Assembly: GCA_035610365.1 (NCBI GenBank)
Contig: CM069432.1
Location: forward strand, 109,759,529-109,823,528
DNA length: 64,000 nt
Direction of reading: 5' to 3'
Source: Aquatica leii
Taxonomy: Eukaryota > Arthropoda > Insecta > Coleoptera > Lampyridae
Shown here in pieces: positions 46,775 to 57,100 of the stretch (within the stretch, counting starts at the first letter, position 1; every line of letters starts with the position of its first letter). The notes under the pieces are model-generated. The model was not told where the DNA came from, ran no database searches, and saw only the letters and a list, made by a program, of their open reading frames with translations. Made by a program: the position numbers and the translations under genes.

Positions 46775-46902
46775 TGTAATGTATAGATAATAATATGTAG
46801 CATGTAGCATGTGTGCGCAGTTGAATGGTTGTACTTAAAATGTAAGCACTATGAAAACCCTTATAAAATAAATATAAATGACTAGTTCAACAGTGCATTA
46901 CA
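46775..46902 (+). repeat. 3' LTR of element C
   Basis: 128 bp. Same ends as the 5' LTR but lacking two internal segments, the larger about 29 bases (between GAAAAC and CTTATAAAA). Confidence 0.88.
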
Positions 46903-47885
46903 GTTATAGTATATTAAAAAACAAGTTTCAAAGACCATGATTTTAGGCCTTATGAAAAAAAATCTTTATAATATTTTTTCCAATTTGTCCTTTATGCTTT
47001 TTTTAAATAATAAATTGCAGTTTTAATATTTTATTAAATTTGAATAGAAATTTGTAATATTCAATAATAATTAGAAAAAAAACTATTTTAACTAAGTCCT
47101 AAGAAAGTTATTACCTATAAGCGAATTTTTTTTTACTTATTGGAACGGGTGCTGTATTAATAGCACGATTGATGTTAGACAGATTTTTTATCGATCACAA
47201 TTTATTCATGCGATAATTTTTGGTTCTCATTACCAATATTTACGAAAAGTAAAGTACTAACAGTATTTTATAGAATCTTAAGCTTTTGCGGTTCAAATTC
47301 AAAATATATAACAGAACTTGTTGTTTATTAGACAAAATAAATATAAAAGTACCAGGTAATATAAGTAAAAAGCAATAAAAAATTCTTAAACCAGAGCTAG
47401 AAAAAACAAAACAAGTAGTAATAAAGATTAAAAATAATAAAATACTAGGATGTGACAATGTTATAATAAAACATTAAATAAGGAGGTGATACACTGCAAG
47501 AAGCAAATTATTGTTTAAAGAAAAACGACACAGATTCCAACTCACGTACGCATGAAATTGCCAACCGATAATTCCACACGCAGAAAGCAAAGCAACGGTT
47601 TTCAGTAACGGCTAAATCTGAATTACCTTGGAAAATTTCCAAAAGCATAAATCGATAAGAACGATCTTTTTTTAAGAAAAAATAATTATGACCATCAATA
47701 TGTTTGTCTTATTAATAAACAGAATTCATTTAAAGTATGAGAGTAAACACCAATCTTATAATTGTAAATGCATTCAAGATAAATCCGGTATAAAAAAAGT
47801 TTAAAATATTTATAAAAAGGAAATAAGTTATAGTAGTTATGTAGTACTCGCGTAAAATCGGTAAGAGAGCGTGAAATTTTGTTGT
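46903..47885. other. AT-rich DNA, nothing coding seen
   Basis: Minus-strand frames at 47240-47918 are low-complexity and unsupported. Confidence 0.55.
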
Positions 47886-48092
47886 GGTCGTTTCGTTTCG
47901 GGTATAGTCAAAGTGCATTCGTATTTGGTAAGTCGGGATAGATTGTATTGGTGATGGGGGAATCGTAAAACATCGTAGGGGTCGTTTTGTTTCGGGTATA
48001 GTCGGATGTAGGTCAGTCGGTAAAGATCGTAGTGATGGTGGATATTTTTGGTGAGCATGCTATTGTGTGTGTGTGTGTGTGTGTGTATAAAG
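47886..48092 (+). promoter_or_regulatory. repeat-bearing promoter region with TATA box
   Basis: The 24-base word GGTCGTTT.GTTTCGGGTATAGTC occurs at 47886 and again at 47980. A (TG)n run (about 48065-48086) is followed at once by TATAAAGG, 75 bp before the ATG at 48165. Confidence 0.5.
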
Positions 48093-48164
48093 GTAACATT
48101 TGTGAAGATATAATATTAGTTTTCTAATAACTTTCATTTGCTTTAATAAATTTAAAAAATCAAG

Positions 48165-48395
48165 ATGGAAGCATTTTTTACAAACTTGAACGAAACTTTT
48201 CATTTGGTTTCTTATGTAAGTGCAACAAGTTTATCAATCAATGAGCAGTATAAAATTAAGTGTTTTAGTAAAGTCGATGGTAAATTTAGGAAGCAAGTGA
48301 TAGTGGAATGTAATGAATTTAAAAAACCTCTAGCACAGAGATTTATCAACAAGTTTTCGGGAAAAAACATCTGTTGGAGAAACCACAAACATTGA
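48165..48395 (+). CDS. 76-codon protein of a type common near insect Polintons
   Basis: It has a good start context (CAAGATGG) and a TATA box upstream. The translation (YVSATSLSINEQYKIKCF, then KQVIVECNEF and RFINKFSGK) resembles an unnamed family often seen in insect genomes near DNA transposons and viruses, usually longer than this. The last few codons after FSGKN look frame-shifted, so it is probably truncated. Function unknown; I would not go beyond a possible small beta-rich nucleic-acid-binding fold. Confidence 0.4.
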   Translation: MEAFFTNLNETFHLVSYVSATSLSINEQYKIKCFSKVDGKFRKQVIVECNEFKKPLAQRFINKFSGKNICWRNHKH

Positions 48396-48524
48396 ATTTC
48401 TTCCAGAGTGAAAAATGAATAAAAAAAGAGTGCGTAAAAAAAATTATAAACTAAGGTAAAAATTATATTTGGAAGGATTAGAAAAGTTATCAACTAAAAT
48501 TAAAATTTATGAAATCACTTAGAA

Positions 48525-48678
48525 TTAGCGATTATTATTGGAACTGTCTATATTCATGATTGAATTGAATGTTTCTAAATTTATCAACCCAAAACATAAT
48601 TTTAATCTTCTAATATGATAGAGGGATAATACTATAAAGAATAGATTCCGTTCCAGTTAAGGTAAATGTGGAAGACAT
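48525..48678 (-). pseudogene. N-terminus of a Polinton structural-type protein
   Basis: The minus-strand ATG at 48678 opens MSSTFTLTGTESILYS and, after one frame change, GLINLETFNSIMNIDSSNN. This start pattern is familiar from a conserved arthropod Polinton structural ORF; assignment from memory. The remainder is missing. Confidence 0.45.
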
Positions 48679-48831
48679 TATGCTGCTTGTAACTCACTAA
48701 GCTGTTAACTCAAATGTATCAGGAATATATACTAATCTTAAGTTTAAGCATGAACTATACTACTTAATGATATTCGAATCTTATTACCTGAAATTTTATT
48801 CCAAATTAGATTTGAACGCGGGGTTTTTCGG

Positions 48832-49231
48832 TTACAAAGCAAACATTTCCCTAAATAAGCCATTGAGTAACCTATCGTGATTATAATTATCTAAAAATTT
48901 TAAACATAAATATCCACAGTTGACAGTATTAAAGGAATAAAAATGGTTGTGATTGTAAATTATATTACAAAGACCGTTACTTTTTAAGTATTGTGTTAAT
49001 TCCAATGGAGGCTGTTAGCTATCAAAATATACTGCTCGTGTACTAATCTTTTTGTAAGCTGTTCAATGTGTTTCAGCTCTATTTTTATCATCCAAATTGA
49101 TTATACCACATTCAACGGCACTTACTCCTAATTTAGGTAGTTCATCTTTTATAAATACACCCCGAAAGCTTCTTATTTTTAATTTTTTTTGTATATTTAC
49201 ATAAATCTATGTTGGTGAGCGCTCGTGAGCG
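48832..49231 (-). pseudogene. Polinton adenain-like cysteine protease remnant
   Basis: Minus-strand fragments read SRALTNIDLCKYTKK, then after a shift SFRGVFIKDELPK and GIINLDDKNRAETH, then FNTVNCGYLCLKFLDN. The TH.. motif supplies the catalytic His and NCG.LCL the catalytic Cys of the adenovirus-type maturation proteases used by Polintons. The Trp after TH is a TGA stop, and another stop follows VYFDS. It lies just downstream of the minor-capsid frame in the same orientation. Confidence 0.75.
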
Positions 49232-49235
49232 AGGT

Positions 49236-50099
49236 TTATCGTAAGTTTTTTTGTGTTTTTTGCCGTTCTAAAAAAACAAATCTTTTTTTATATGGTTGTA
49301 AATATAATTCGTTTTCAGATATATTTAGTGCTATTGCTTCCATAGTTTGATTATGCCTTTAATTTTTTTTAAGTATTTCTTTAGCATCTTTAGCCGCAAT
49401 TACTGTTTTTGCAATAGCAGCAGCGCCGCCATCTAACCATTCTAATGCGCCGAGAACAGCAAAAATAAAGATTATCGCCAAAAACTCACCAATTTTTGGC
49501 ACTAGTGTTACATGAACAAGTTTTACTTTTGTTCCTCGTTTTAATGACTTTACAGTAGTAATTGCCGCACTGAGAGCATCTTTAGCGTTTAGAAATGTTT
49601 TTTCTTCTAATGCAGATTTAGCACTTTTTATTAAATCATGGAATTTTGATCCTTTTCCATGTTTTCTTTTGGCACTCCTTGGTTTTATACAAAGTCATTT
49701 AGTGCCAGATTGATAATTCATACCAAGTTTTTTTTTTATAGCAGTTATTATGTCCAATGCAACAAATTTTTCTTCTAATGACGAATCAGTAGAATACAAT
49801 CTCCCTTTAGCCCTTTTTAATAATAATTTGTCAGCTTTGTGTTTATTTTCTATATTTTTTATAATTGTTATATTAGCTATGTCGTGCTCCTTAAAAGCTT
49901 CGTTTAGTTTATTAATACCTCGATCTTTTTTTGCAAATCGTTTTGTTAGTATAGTTTCCGGTTTACAAAAATTATAACCAGGAATGTGTAATTCAACTGG
50001 TAGTTTATCGATAACTTAATTTATAAGACCTCTACTCTGATATTTATTCTTAAAAGTTTTTTGGAGTCGCTGGTTAATAAATGGATTTTGTATTAACAT
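49236..50099 (-). pseudogene. Polinton PLA2-domain / minor capsid protein, three stops
   Basis: A single 288-codon minus frame (ATG at 50099-50097) has only three in-frame stops and no shift. Residues about 30-60 match the parvovirus-VP1-like phospholipase A2 motif: HIPGYNFC then GINKLNEAFKEHDIAN, with the catalytic HD pair kept but the Gly-rich calcium loop changed (CKPET). The second half has a hydrophobic stretch (FLAIIFIFAVLGALEWL), an Ala-rich helix and the RHNQTMEAIAL and LYLQPYKK end typical of Polinton minor capsid proteins. It is divergently arranged with the ATPase, 12 bases away. Confidence 0.75.
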
Positions 50100-50111
50100 G
50101 TCTAGGATTTA

Positions 50112-50408
50112 TTGTATGAGCTGGGATACACAGACTTACTAACTGAATTGAAATTTAGTTATAATAATATGTTTGACAAACACGTTTTTTTAGATTTTAT
50201 CAAAATGCAAATAGTGCAACAACCAATTACACTTATGGTTGCAAATAATAATATAAAAAATTTAAAAACCTATAAGAGACACGGTCAGTTATTACCATCT
50301 ATTTGTTGTCTTATTGTTGGACCATCAAATTGTGGAAAAACCAATGTAGTGGTTAGCTTAATTCCACAGATTATTAAAAATAACAAAACCGCTATAGTTT
50401 GTGCGTAA
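50112..50408 (+). pseudogene. Polinton packaging ATPase, N-terminal part
   Basis: The frame encodes a lead region (ELGYTDLLTELKFSY) and a Walker A motif VGPSNCGKTN near residue 74-83, the signature of the FtsK/HerA-type genome-packaging ATPase of Polintons. Walker B and the rest are gone; the frame is broken at about 50405 by unrelated DNA. No good ATG starts this frame (first codon TTG). Confidence 0.7.
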
Positions 50409-50660
50409 ACCGCCTTACAAACAGCCTAGTTTAAATGCGGTTTGCTTAAAAATTACTTAAGAACCAGCTTATTTTATTTATGGTTTGTGTTCAAACCGCT
50501 CTACAAACCACTTAATTTGAATGTGTTTAGTTTGCAAACTGATCAATAAACCGTTTATAGTTTACTGTTTGTTATAATTCTGCTCTGTTTGTTATAATCC
50601 TGCTCTGTTTGTAAGTTATTCAGTTTACAGATAATTGCTTTTCTTAAAAGTTTATAAGGA
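50405..50660. repeat. insertion interrupting the ATPase gene
   Basis: A patch with AAACCGCCTTACAAAC and related words in both orientations (GCGGTTTGC, CAAACCGCTCTACAAACC) and a doubled TTGTTATAAT.CTGCTCTG. Looks like a small nonautonomous element, but I could not find clean ends. Confidence 0.4.
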
Positions 50661-50721
50661 ACTGTAGAAGCACATTTGATTAATAACTAAAAAAATAAAT
50701 GTAGGTTAAGGTTCGTTCAGA

Positions 50722-51805
50722 ATGCAATCGTACAATAATTTATCGAATGAAGAAGAATTAACTAAAAAGTTAATTAAAAAAGAGAAGAAGTAAAAAAAAG
50801 AATTATTAAAACAGGGCGAAATTACGAATGATAAAGCATTTTTTCCTATAACTAAACGTTTGAGAACTGTCTCAGATCAATTAAATGCTAAAAATACAAA
50901 GTTGTCCTTTGTTAACAATAAAGATGAACAAAATCTAAACTCAAAAAAAAAAACAATAAACGAAAATACTGTTGCGGAATCCATCACCATTCCAACATGG
51001 AATACAAAACTTTCAAATCTTCGAAAAAAAATTGATTCGTTAAAAGATGAAAAATTACATGAACCGAAAGATCAAAATATTTTTAATCATAATGTTGCTA
51101 CAATTTCAAATTTAAAAGAAGACGTTATAATTTCAGAACCTTGAGGTAGACGATTACGAATTAGATGATTTAATTGAATATTCGGTAGAAGAAAGTAACT
51201 GAAACTGAAATATAGAAAACATTCTTGATAGCAATATCTATAATGAATACTTAACATAATTTGTTGAATTGCTTAGAAGATATATAGATGCTAAACTTTA
51301 TAATAAAAAAAAAGTTTGATCACAGAACTGGAATAAGACATGATAGTTTTCAAGAAAAGTTTTTTATAAGAATTTTAGCAGTAGAATTTATTGAATCAGA
51401 TATAGAAGTAGATGGAGAAATATACAATGGAACTCCTGAACTGTATGAATTATTATTTAAAAACATTCCTATAACATATACTGAAGGAGATTTGCATACA
51501 TACAAAAAAAAATTAGATATTAGTAATGCTTGCAGATGTAACTTTGATCTTAATGGTCACATACAAAGAACGCAATCTGATAAAAATAAATCTATTATTG
51601 TTCCTCTATATTTTGTACAGCCTGGGTACTTAGAAACACCAAAAAATGTAAAAAAATATTAGGAAATATGTTTATTGGGATTATGTAAACAAATTAGTTG
51701 AAAGGTTGAAGTTGTTAGTAGCATCTGAAACAGTAGGCCATGCAGGTCACACAAACGAAATCGTCTCTATTATAGAAGAACTACGTGAAGCGCAAATAAT
51801 TAAAT
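50722..51805 (+). pseudogene. Polinton-associated protein upstream of integrase
   Basis: The frame opens at ATG 50722 (MQSYNNLSNEEELTKKL), has TAA at 50791, continues to 51144, shifts, and resumes at 51288-51662 and 51661-51805. Recognisable parts are GTPELYELLFKN with YTEGDLHTYKKKLDISNA, and near the end YWDYVNKLVERLKLL and GHTNEIVSIIEELREAQIIK. This combination is a recurrent arthropod Polinton protein of unknown function, located next to the integrase. It is lysine-rich with likely coiled coils in the first half. Confidence 0.65.
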
Positions 51806-51895
51806 AAGACAATGACTTTAGATAAGTTTGGTCGCCACATAATTAAACATACTTAAACATCTGTTAAAAAAGTACAAAATAATACACATAAAACA

Positions 51896-52228
51896 ATGTC
51901 TAATATGTTTTACAATCATATTTTATTATTTCAGACAAACAGACTTCTAGATAATGAATATCTGATATGGTCAGACAAAAGTTCTTATTCATTCCCATTA
52001 GAAAATGGTATAATTGATAATTTATCTGTAAATCTTGAAAACGTTATACTAAAGATAAATAGAAAACCTTATACAAGCGAGCAGGTTACTAATTATCGAC
52101 TTAAATTAAGAGACAAGATATCGTTTGATGCACGCAATCACGAAAATAAAACTACAAGATATTATAAAACGTTATGTGTTGAAATAGCGGTTAAAGGTCT
52201 TGTCAAAATAAAAAATGGTTTAGTGTAA
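51896..52228 (+). CDS. unrecognised 110-codon frame inside the Polinton
   Basis: An ATG-started frame with protein-like content (LDNEYLIWSDKSSYSFPLE, then KLRDKISFDARNHENKTTRY) and no low complexity. It lies between the Polinton-specific protein and the integrase. I do not recognise it; it may be a short Polinton accessory gene. Confidence 0.4.
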   Translation: MSNMFYNHILLFQTNRLLDNEYLIWSDKSSYSFPLENGIIDNLSVNLENVILKINRKPYTSEQVTNYRLKLRDKISFDARNHENKTTRYYKTLCVEIAVKGLVKIKNGLV

Positions 52229-52262
52229 AAAGGCATAGACAAAAACAACAAAAAAACGTGTT

Positions 52263-53080
52263 CCATCTTCTATACAAAGAGATATAGTTTTAGAATTGCA
52301 TAAACTTGCACCAAGAAATTTCAAAAGACCTCGGGTTATAATAAAAGGTATTAATGGAACATTGCAAGCTGATCTTGTGAGTATGGTTTTGCTATCAAAA
52401 CAAAACAACTAATTTAAATACATACTTGTGGTAATTGATTGCTTTTCGAAATATGTTTGGACACTTCTTTTAAAATTAAAAAATGCAAAACATGTTACTA
52501 ACGCAGTGGAAAAAATATTATCACGTTTTAAACATTTACCAAAAAACATACAAACAGACAAAGGATTTAAAAAATTGATGAAAAAGTATCATATTAGTCA
52601 CTATAGTACCAAAAATGAATCAATTGTAGAACGTTTTAATTGAACTTGAATTTGAAAAACATAATGTGGAAACGCTTTAGTTTACAGGGTAATTACAAAC
52701 GGATAAACATATTGGATGATATTACAAATCTATACAATAATACTTTTCATCGTACAATTAAAATGAAACCATCGAGGGTTAAGAAAAACAACAAAAAATC
52801 TATTTTACAATCTGCATACTCACACATAAAAATAGCAAACAAAAATAACAAATTTTCGTTGAGAGATTATGTAAAAATTAGGAAACACAAGAATGCATTT
52901 GAAAAGGGCTATACTCCTAATTCGTCTAATGAAATTTTTATAATTAGGAAAGTTGAGCTAACTAACCCAACTACTTATTTGATAAAAGACAAAAGGGGAT
53001 GATATTTTAGGAATTTTTTATGACATAGAATTGCAAAAAGTTAAAAATCCGAAATTTTACGAAACAAAGGTACTAAAATG
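52263..53080 (+). pseudogene. Polinton integrase remnant with DDE triad
   Basis: Reading begins SIQRDIVLELHKLAPRNFKR and continues through LQADLVSM (first Asp), YILVVIDCFSKYVW, IQTDKG (second Asp) and ESIVERFN (Glu). It then shifts to 52640-53002 (NYNNTFHRTIKMKPS-like NTFHRTIKMKPS; YTPNSSNEIFIIRKVELTN) and ends with a further shift in ILGIFYDIELQKVKNP. This is the retroviral-type integrase of Polintons. The three catalytic residues are present, but a TAA after KQNN and a stop plus frameshift at 52640 inactivate it. Confidence 0.85.
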
Positions 53081-53085
53081 TAAGT

Positions 53086-53572
53086 AAAGTGGTTAGGTTT
53101 ACTGAAACTCACAATAGCTAGATAAACAAAAACAGTATTGTATAAATAACAATAAATCAAACTAAAATACATTATTTAATTCAAATCAAAATCAAAAATT
53201 ACTAACATTTTTTTTAAAGAGTGTACAAAAACCAGTTAGTACTTGTCTCAGTATAAAAACAATTACTAACAATGCATGTTTTTTAGATTATAATTTTTCT
53301 AGACGTAGCTTTAATTGTGTATTTAAATGCAACGAATTTGTATTGATTTTTTATGCGACAGTACTAATAAGATTACTATTTCGTACGGTTTTTAAAAGTA
53401 AAAATTGCAAGTTTTGATGTGTCTACTATCTCTAATAATTTGGTTACCAGTTATGTTCTGGAACTAGATAAGACAATATTGTAAAAAATCAGTTTATATT
53501 ATTTTGTTATATTGTATTATTATATATTAGATTTTAGCATGCAAACTTTCATGGCCGTTGTCTAATATAGAA
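53086..53572. other. AT-rich DNA, nothing seen
   Basis: No frame or repeat recognised; may include the lost right end of the Polinton. Confidence 0.5.
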
Positions 53573-53833
53573 CTGTTTTTCGAGTGTTGCCGCGTAATAA
53601 AACTTTTACTTGACGTTTTGCTGTGAGCTTCTTCAGAAAATTTTTCTCATAACAAAACTTTCAATTGACGTTTCGCTCATCATACTGTCAGCTACTTCAG
53701 AAGATTTTCCGCGTAACAAAACTTTTACTTGACATCAGCTTCCTTAGAAGATTTTCTATTTTAAAGAAGCTCACAGTATGATCAGCAAAATGTCAATTAA
53801 AATTTTTGTTGCGCGGCAACACCCGAAAAACAG
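53573..53833. mobile_element. 261-bp TIR element with internal repeats
   Basis: Ends CTGTTTTTCGAGTGTTGCCG and the inverse complement at the right match at about 44 of 51 positions, giving a TIR near 51 bp. The interior has about three copies of a 55-60-bp unit (AACAAAACTTTTACTTGACG...CTTCTTCAGAAGATTTTC at 53594, 53648, 53711). No transposase. Target duplication not evident. Confidence 0.75.
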
Positions 53834-54199
53834 ATTATCAAAAATAACACATTTATAGTATTTATTATTATTTTGGTTGTTGTTAAAAAATATGTTTTTA
53901 GAAACGTTTGTTTATATATTCAAACGTTGTTTTTGTTTACTTTTAAAGCAGATTATCTTTTTGACGCACCCTGCTTTACGACTACCTCAATTTTGGCTTT
54001 AAAGAACATTTTCGAGAGGTTTCAAACAAACAAACAAAGTATTAATAAACAAGTAACAGTATTTACAAAGATACGTGTATACAGATAATTATTAAACAAA
54101 TAATTATTGTTTTTTTAGATCGTAAATATTAAAGTAGAATTTAAAAATGAAAGTATTAACATCAAAACTGAAAAACATGATATCTTCTGTTATGATAAG
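53834..54199. other. AT-rich DNA, nothing coding seen
   Basis: The 71-codon frame at 53873-54088 is unsupported. Confidence 0.5.
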
Positions 54200-57100
54200 A
54201 ATAGGGCCGTTACTATCTCTTGGAGCAATATTCACATTAGCTTAGTAATTGTAGGCAAAAATGGGTCGGGGTTGATTTGGGTAAGACAAAAGAGGTAATA
54301 GTTAGATAGAGAGAAGGCGTCACGGGATTCAAAAATAAGGTGGTTTAAAACTGGAGATCAGAATCTCAAAAGCCTCCTTGTTGCGAACAATGATTTGATA
54401 GCAAAAAAAGCTGGGAACATTTAGAAATACACTAAGGTCGATTCAATTTGGTTATAATGCAACATTAAATTAGTACAACAACGAATATAACAAATACGGT
54501 AAAATAACATTTTAACACTTGTGAACAAAAGACAGATCTAATTCTACCTTGTCAAACCAACTAAGCAAAATGATTTAAGTGATTGACGTGGAATAGCAAA
54601 ATACAAAAATATCAAAAAAGGATCAATAACTGTACAAATAAGCCAGTCAACCAAAAATAAAATATCTTATCTTTGATTACTGACCAGCTGATTCTTTGCT
54701 CAAGAATTCCAACTAGCAACCTATCTAAACTAAAAAGAGTAAACCGAAGGACTATAGCAATAACCAGTCCGAATATGATAAACAATTACTAATTCGAGAC
54801 AGTAATCGAATACTAAATTTAAATTAATTAGCAATACAAATATTTAGTTTAAATTTAAATGCAAAACAAATGGCCTAGATAAAATAGAGCACAACTAGTA
54901 TCAATTGCGATTTATAAGTAAAATTCGAAAGCAAATTGAATTTATGAATGCGTGTTAATTAATACATCTTATCCAAATAATGAACAAATATTTTATGCAA
55001 CAAGATGAATTCAGTACAAGTTATGATGTAACAAAATCGATAATCTAGTACATAAAGTTATTTAGTAGTACAATTTAGGTAATCAAAAATATTAAAGTTA
55101 ATGTAGTTAACTAAACGTTCAAAGTAGTTGAAATTTCTGTTCTGGGACAATGACTCCAAAAAACACAAAGTAATGTGGCAAATAGATTCCAACGACGTTG
55201 AAGCGATGCGTAGTGTTTAGCAAAGACATCCAAAAATTGAGAAAACGACGATCAGTTACAGCAAGAATCAAAAGTAAAAAAAAGTGTAAAACTATACGTA
55301 AAACCATAAGTAAAACGCTAAAAGATTAATCGGAGTAGTAACTATCCTTAGAAAAGTCGATAAGCCAACGCCAACCAACTAAGTTAAGTAATAATGATAA
55401 TGGTTAAAGTTAATAGGTGAAAGAAAAGAACTATTCTTTCAGTACAGGTATCGCTATTTAAATATGGACGGACGGAGATATATTGAGCCGTAAAGTGACA
55501 AAGTTAAAGACTAACCAGAACCTAAAAGCGGGAGCAAAACCGAAAGCTAAAGTAAGTCAGACAAAAACAATTGTTAGATACAGTTTTGTACCCAAAGCTA
55601 CTATACGTTGGAATGAGTATCTAACACACCACAACAACTAATGATTTCATCACTAAGCACAAGCAAGTTTACATAGAGTTCCCAAAACTAATTAATCGTA
55701 AGGATAAAAAAAGCGAAGTATCTAGCAAATTTTGAATTGTGATATGCGGATTAAAAAGCAAAAGTCAAAAAATAAACTAAGACAAAAGTCGTCAACAGAC
55801 GATACATTCTTTCACTACTGATTAAAAAGTCGACACACGTCGGACTATCTAAAAAGCAGAAAAAGAAATCAGCAATCCAAAATTACAGCCTCAAAATCAA
55901 TAAAAGCTTAACACTTTATGAGTGCATTAATCTAAACGAAAAACTAAACCACAAAACGCAAAACAAAAACAAATGGAAGAAAGAATAAAAAGTAAGAGTA
56001 AATAAGAAAGAATAAGAAGCTTTACTTGCTAATCAAACGTCGTAAGTCCTTGTTTTTTGTGTTTAAATGTCACAATGAATCGTATATCCCGCAGAACATA
56101 TTAGAATATTTTAAACCCACTAAAACCGATAAAGCAAGAAAAGTAACTAAGAAAGAAAAGAAAAAGAAACATAGTTGTAGTAAACACTAAAGCAAAAAGT
56201 TACTAAAAAGAAAAAGTGTTCAAGCAATAAGCCAAGATCAGAAAAAGAAGGAAAAAAAAGTAAACAGATAATTGCCTTAAAGGCGAATCTTAAGAAGGAA
56301 AAAAAAACAGAAGAAAAAGAAAAGTAAAAGATGACGAAAAATGAAGAAAAAAGACAAACGGAGAAAGATAAGACTAGATGTAAGCGTCTGATTCGTTCTT
56401 CTTTTCGTAGAAGAAACAAAAGGGAGTGCCCAACCTTTTAATGCCCAACCAGCCGCCTAAAATAAGTAAAAAAAAAATAAAGAGAATAGATATTACAGTT
56501 ACATATAAAACAAATGCGTACCAATTGCTGTTCTAAATCGAAAAGCTTACTACAAGACTTTAATGCTGACAAGCGAGATAGGAAACTCAAGAAAGGAAAA
56601 ACCAAATCAAAAAAAGCATAAAGAAAATCTTATACATGACGTACCAATTCCAAAAGACCGATTAAGCGGATATAACTATATACAGATCGAAAGGTAATTT
56701 GTCCTGAAGTAAGATAGAAAAAAAAACCAAAATAAATGTACTAGAAACTTAAGCAAAAAAAAGAATATCTGTGACAGCAATCTGAGAAAAACAATTTGGT
56801 AGCATCCAAGTTACAACAAGATACCGACGACGTATCCAAAGACTCAAACCACTAAAACCAAAACACACGAACCAAAAAAATAGCAAAGGTCGCAGGTCGA
56901 AAACCCAAAAAGTGAACTAGAACTTACAACGCTTGCGACACCGATGGAAGAAAAGAGAGCAATCAGAAGGAGACAGCAAAGCACTATTAGAAGCTACTGA
57001 AGAAATAACTGTAAAAGCAATAAGTAGGCATACAGTAAAAGAGTAAGATCCTTATGTAAACGCGTATGCCTTGTAGCAACAGTGGTGTGGGAAGGCTTCA

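Larger units (their letters stand above)
42591..46902 (+). mobile_element. short-LTR Ty3/Gypsy pseudo-element (element C)
   Basis: Short LTRs beginning TGTAATG and ending CATTACA bound a gag-pol region. Flanking bases are GTTCT (42586-42590) and GTTAT (46903-46907), an imperfect 5-bp target duplication. gag and protease share one frame; pol is broken by many stops and shifts. No env. Codon use is strongly A/T like its surroundings. Confidence 0.9.
47886..53085. mobile_element. decayed Polinton/Maverick element
   Basis: Remnants of at least five Polinton-type proteins lie together: minus strand structural protein (48525-48678), adenain-like protease (48832-49231) and PLA2/minor capsid protein (49236-50099); plus strand packaging ATPase (50112-50408), a Polinton-specific protein (50722-51805) and integrase (52263-53080). 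The minus and plus sets diverge from 50100. The protein-primed DNA polymerase was not found and no terminal inverted repeats could be defined, so both borders are approximate. Stops and shifts affect every gene. Confidence 0.8.
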
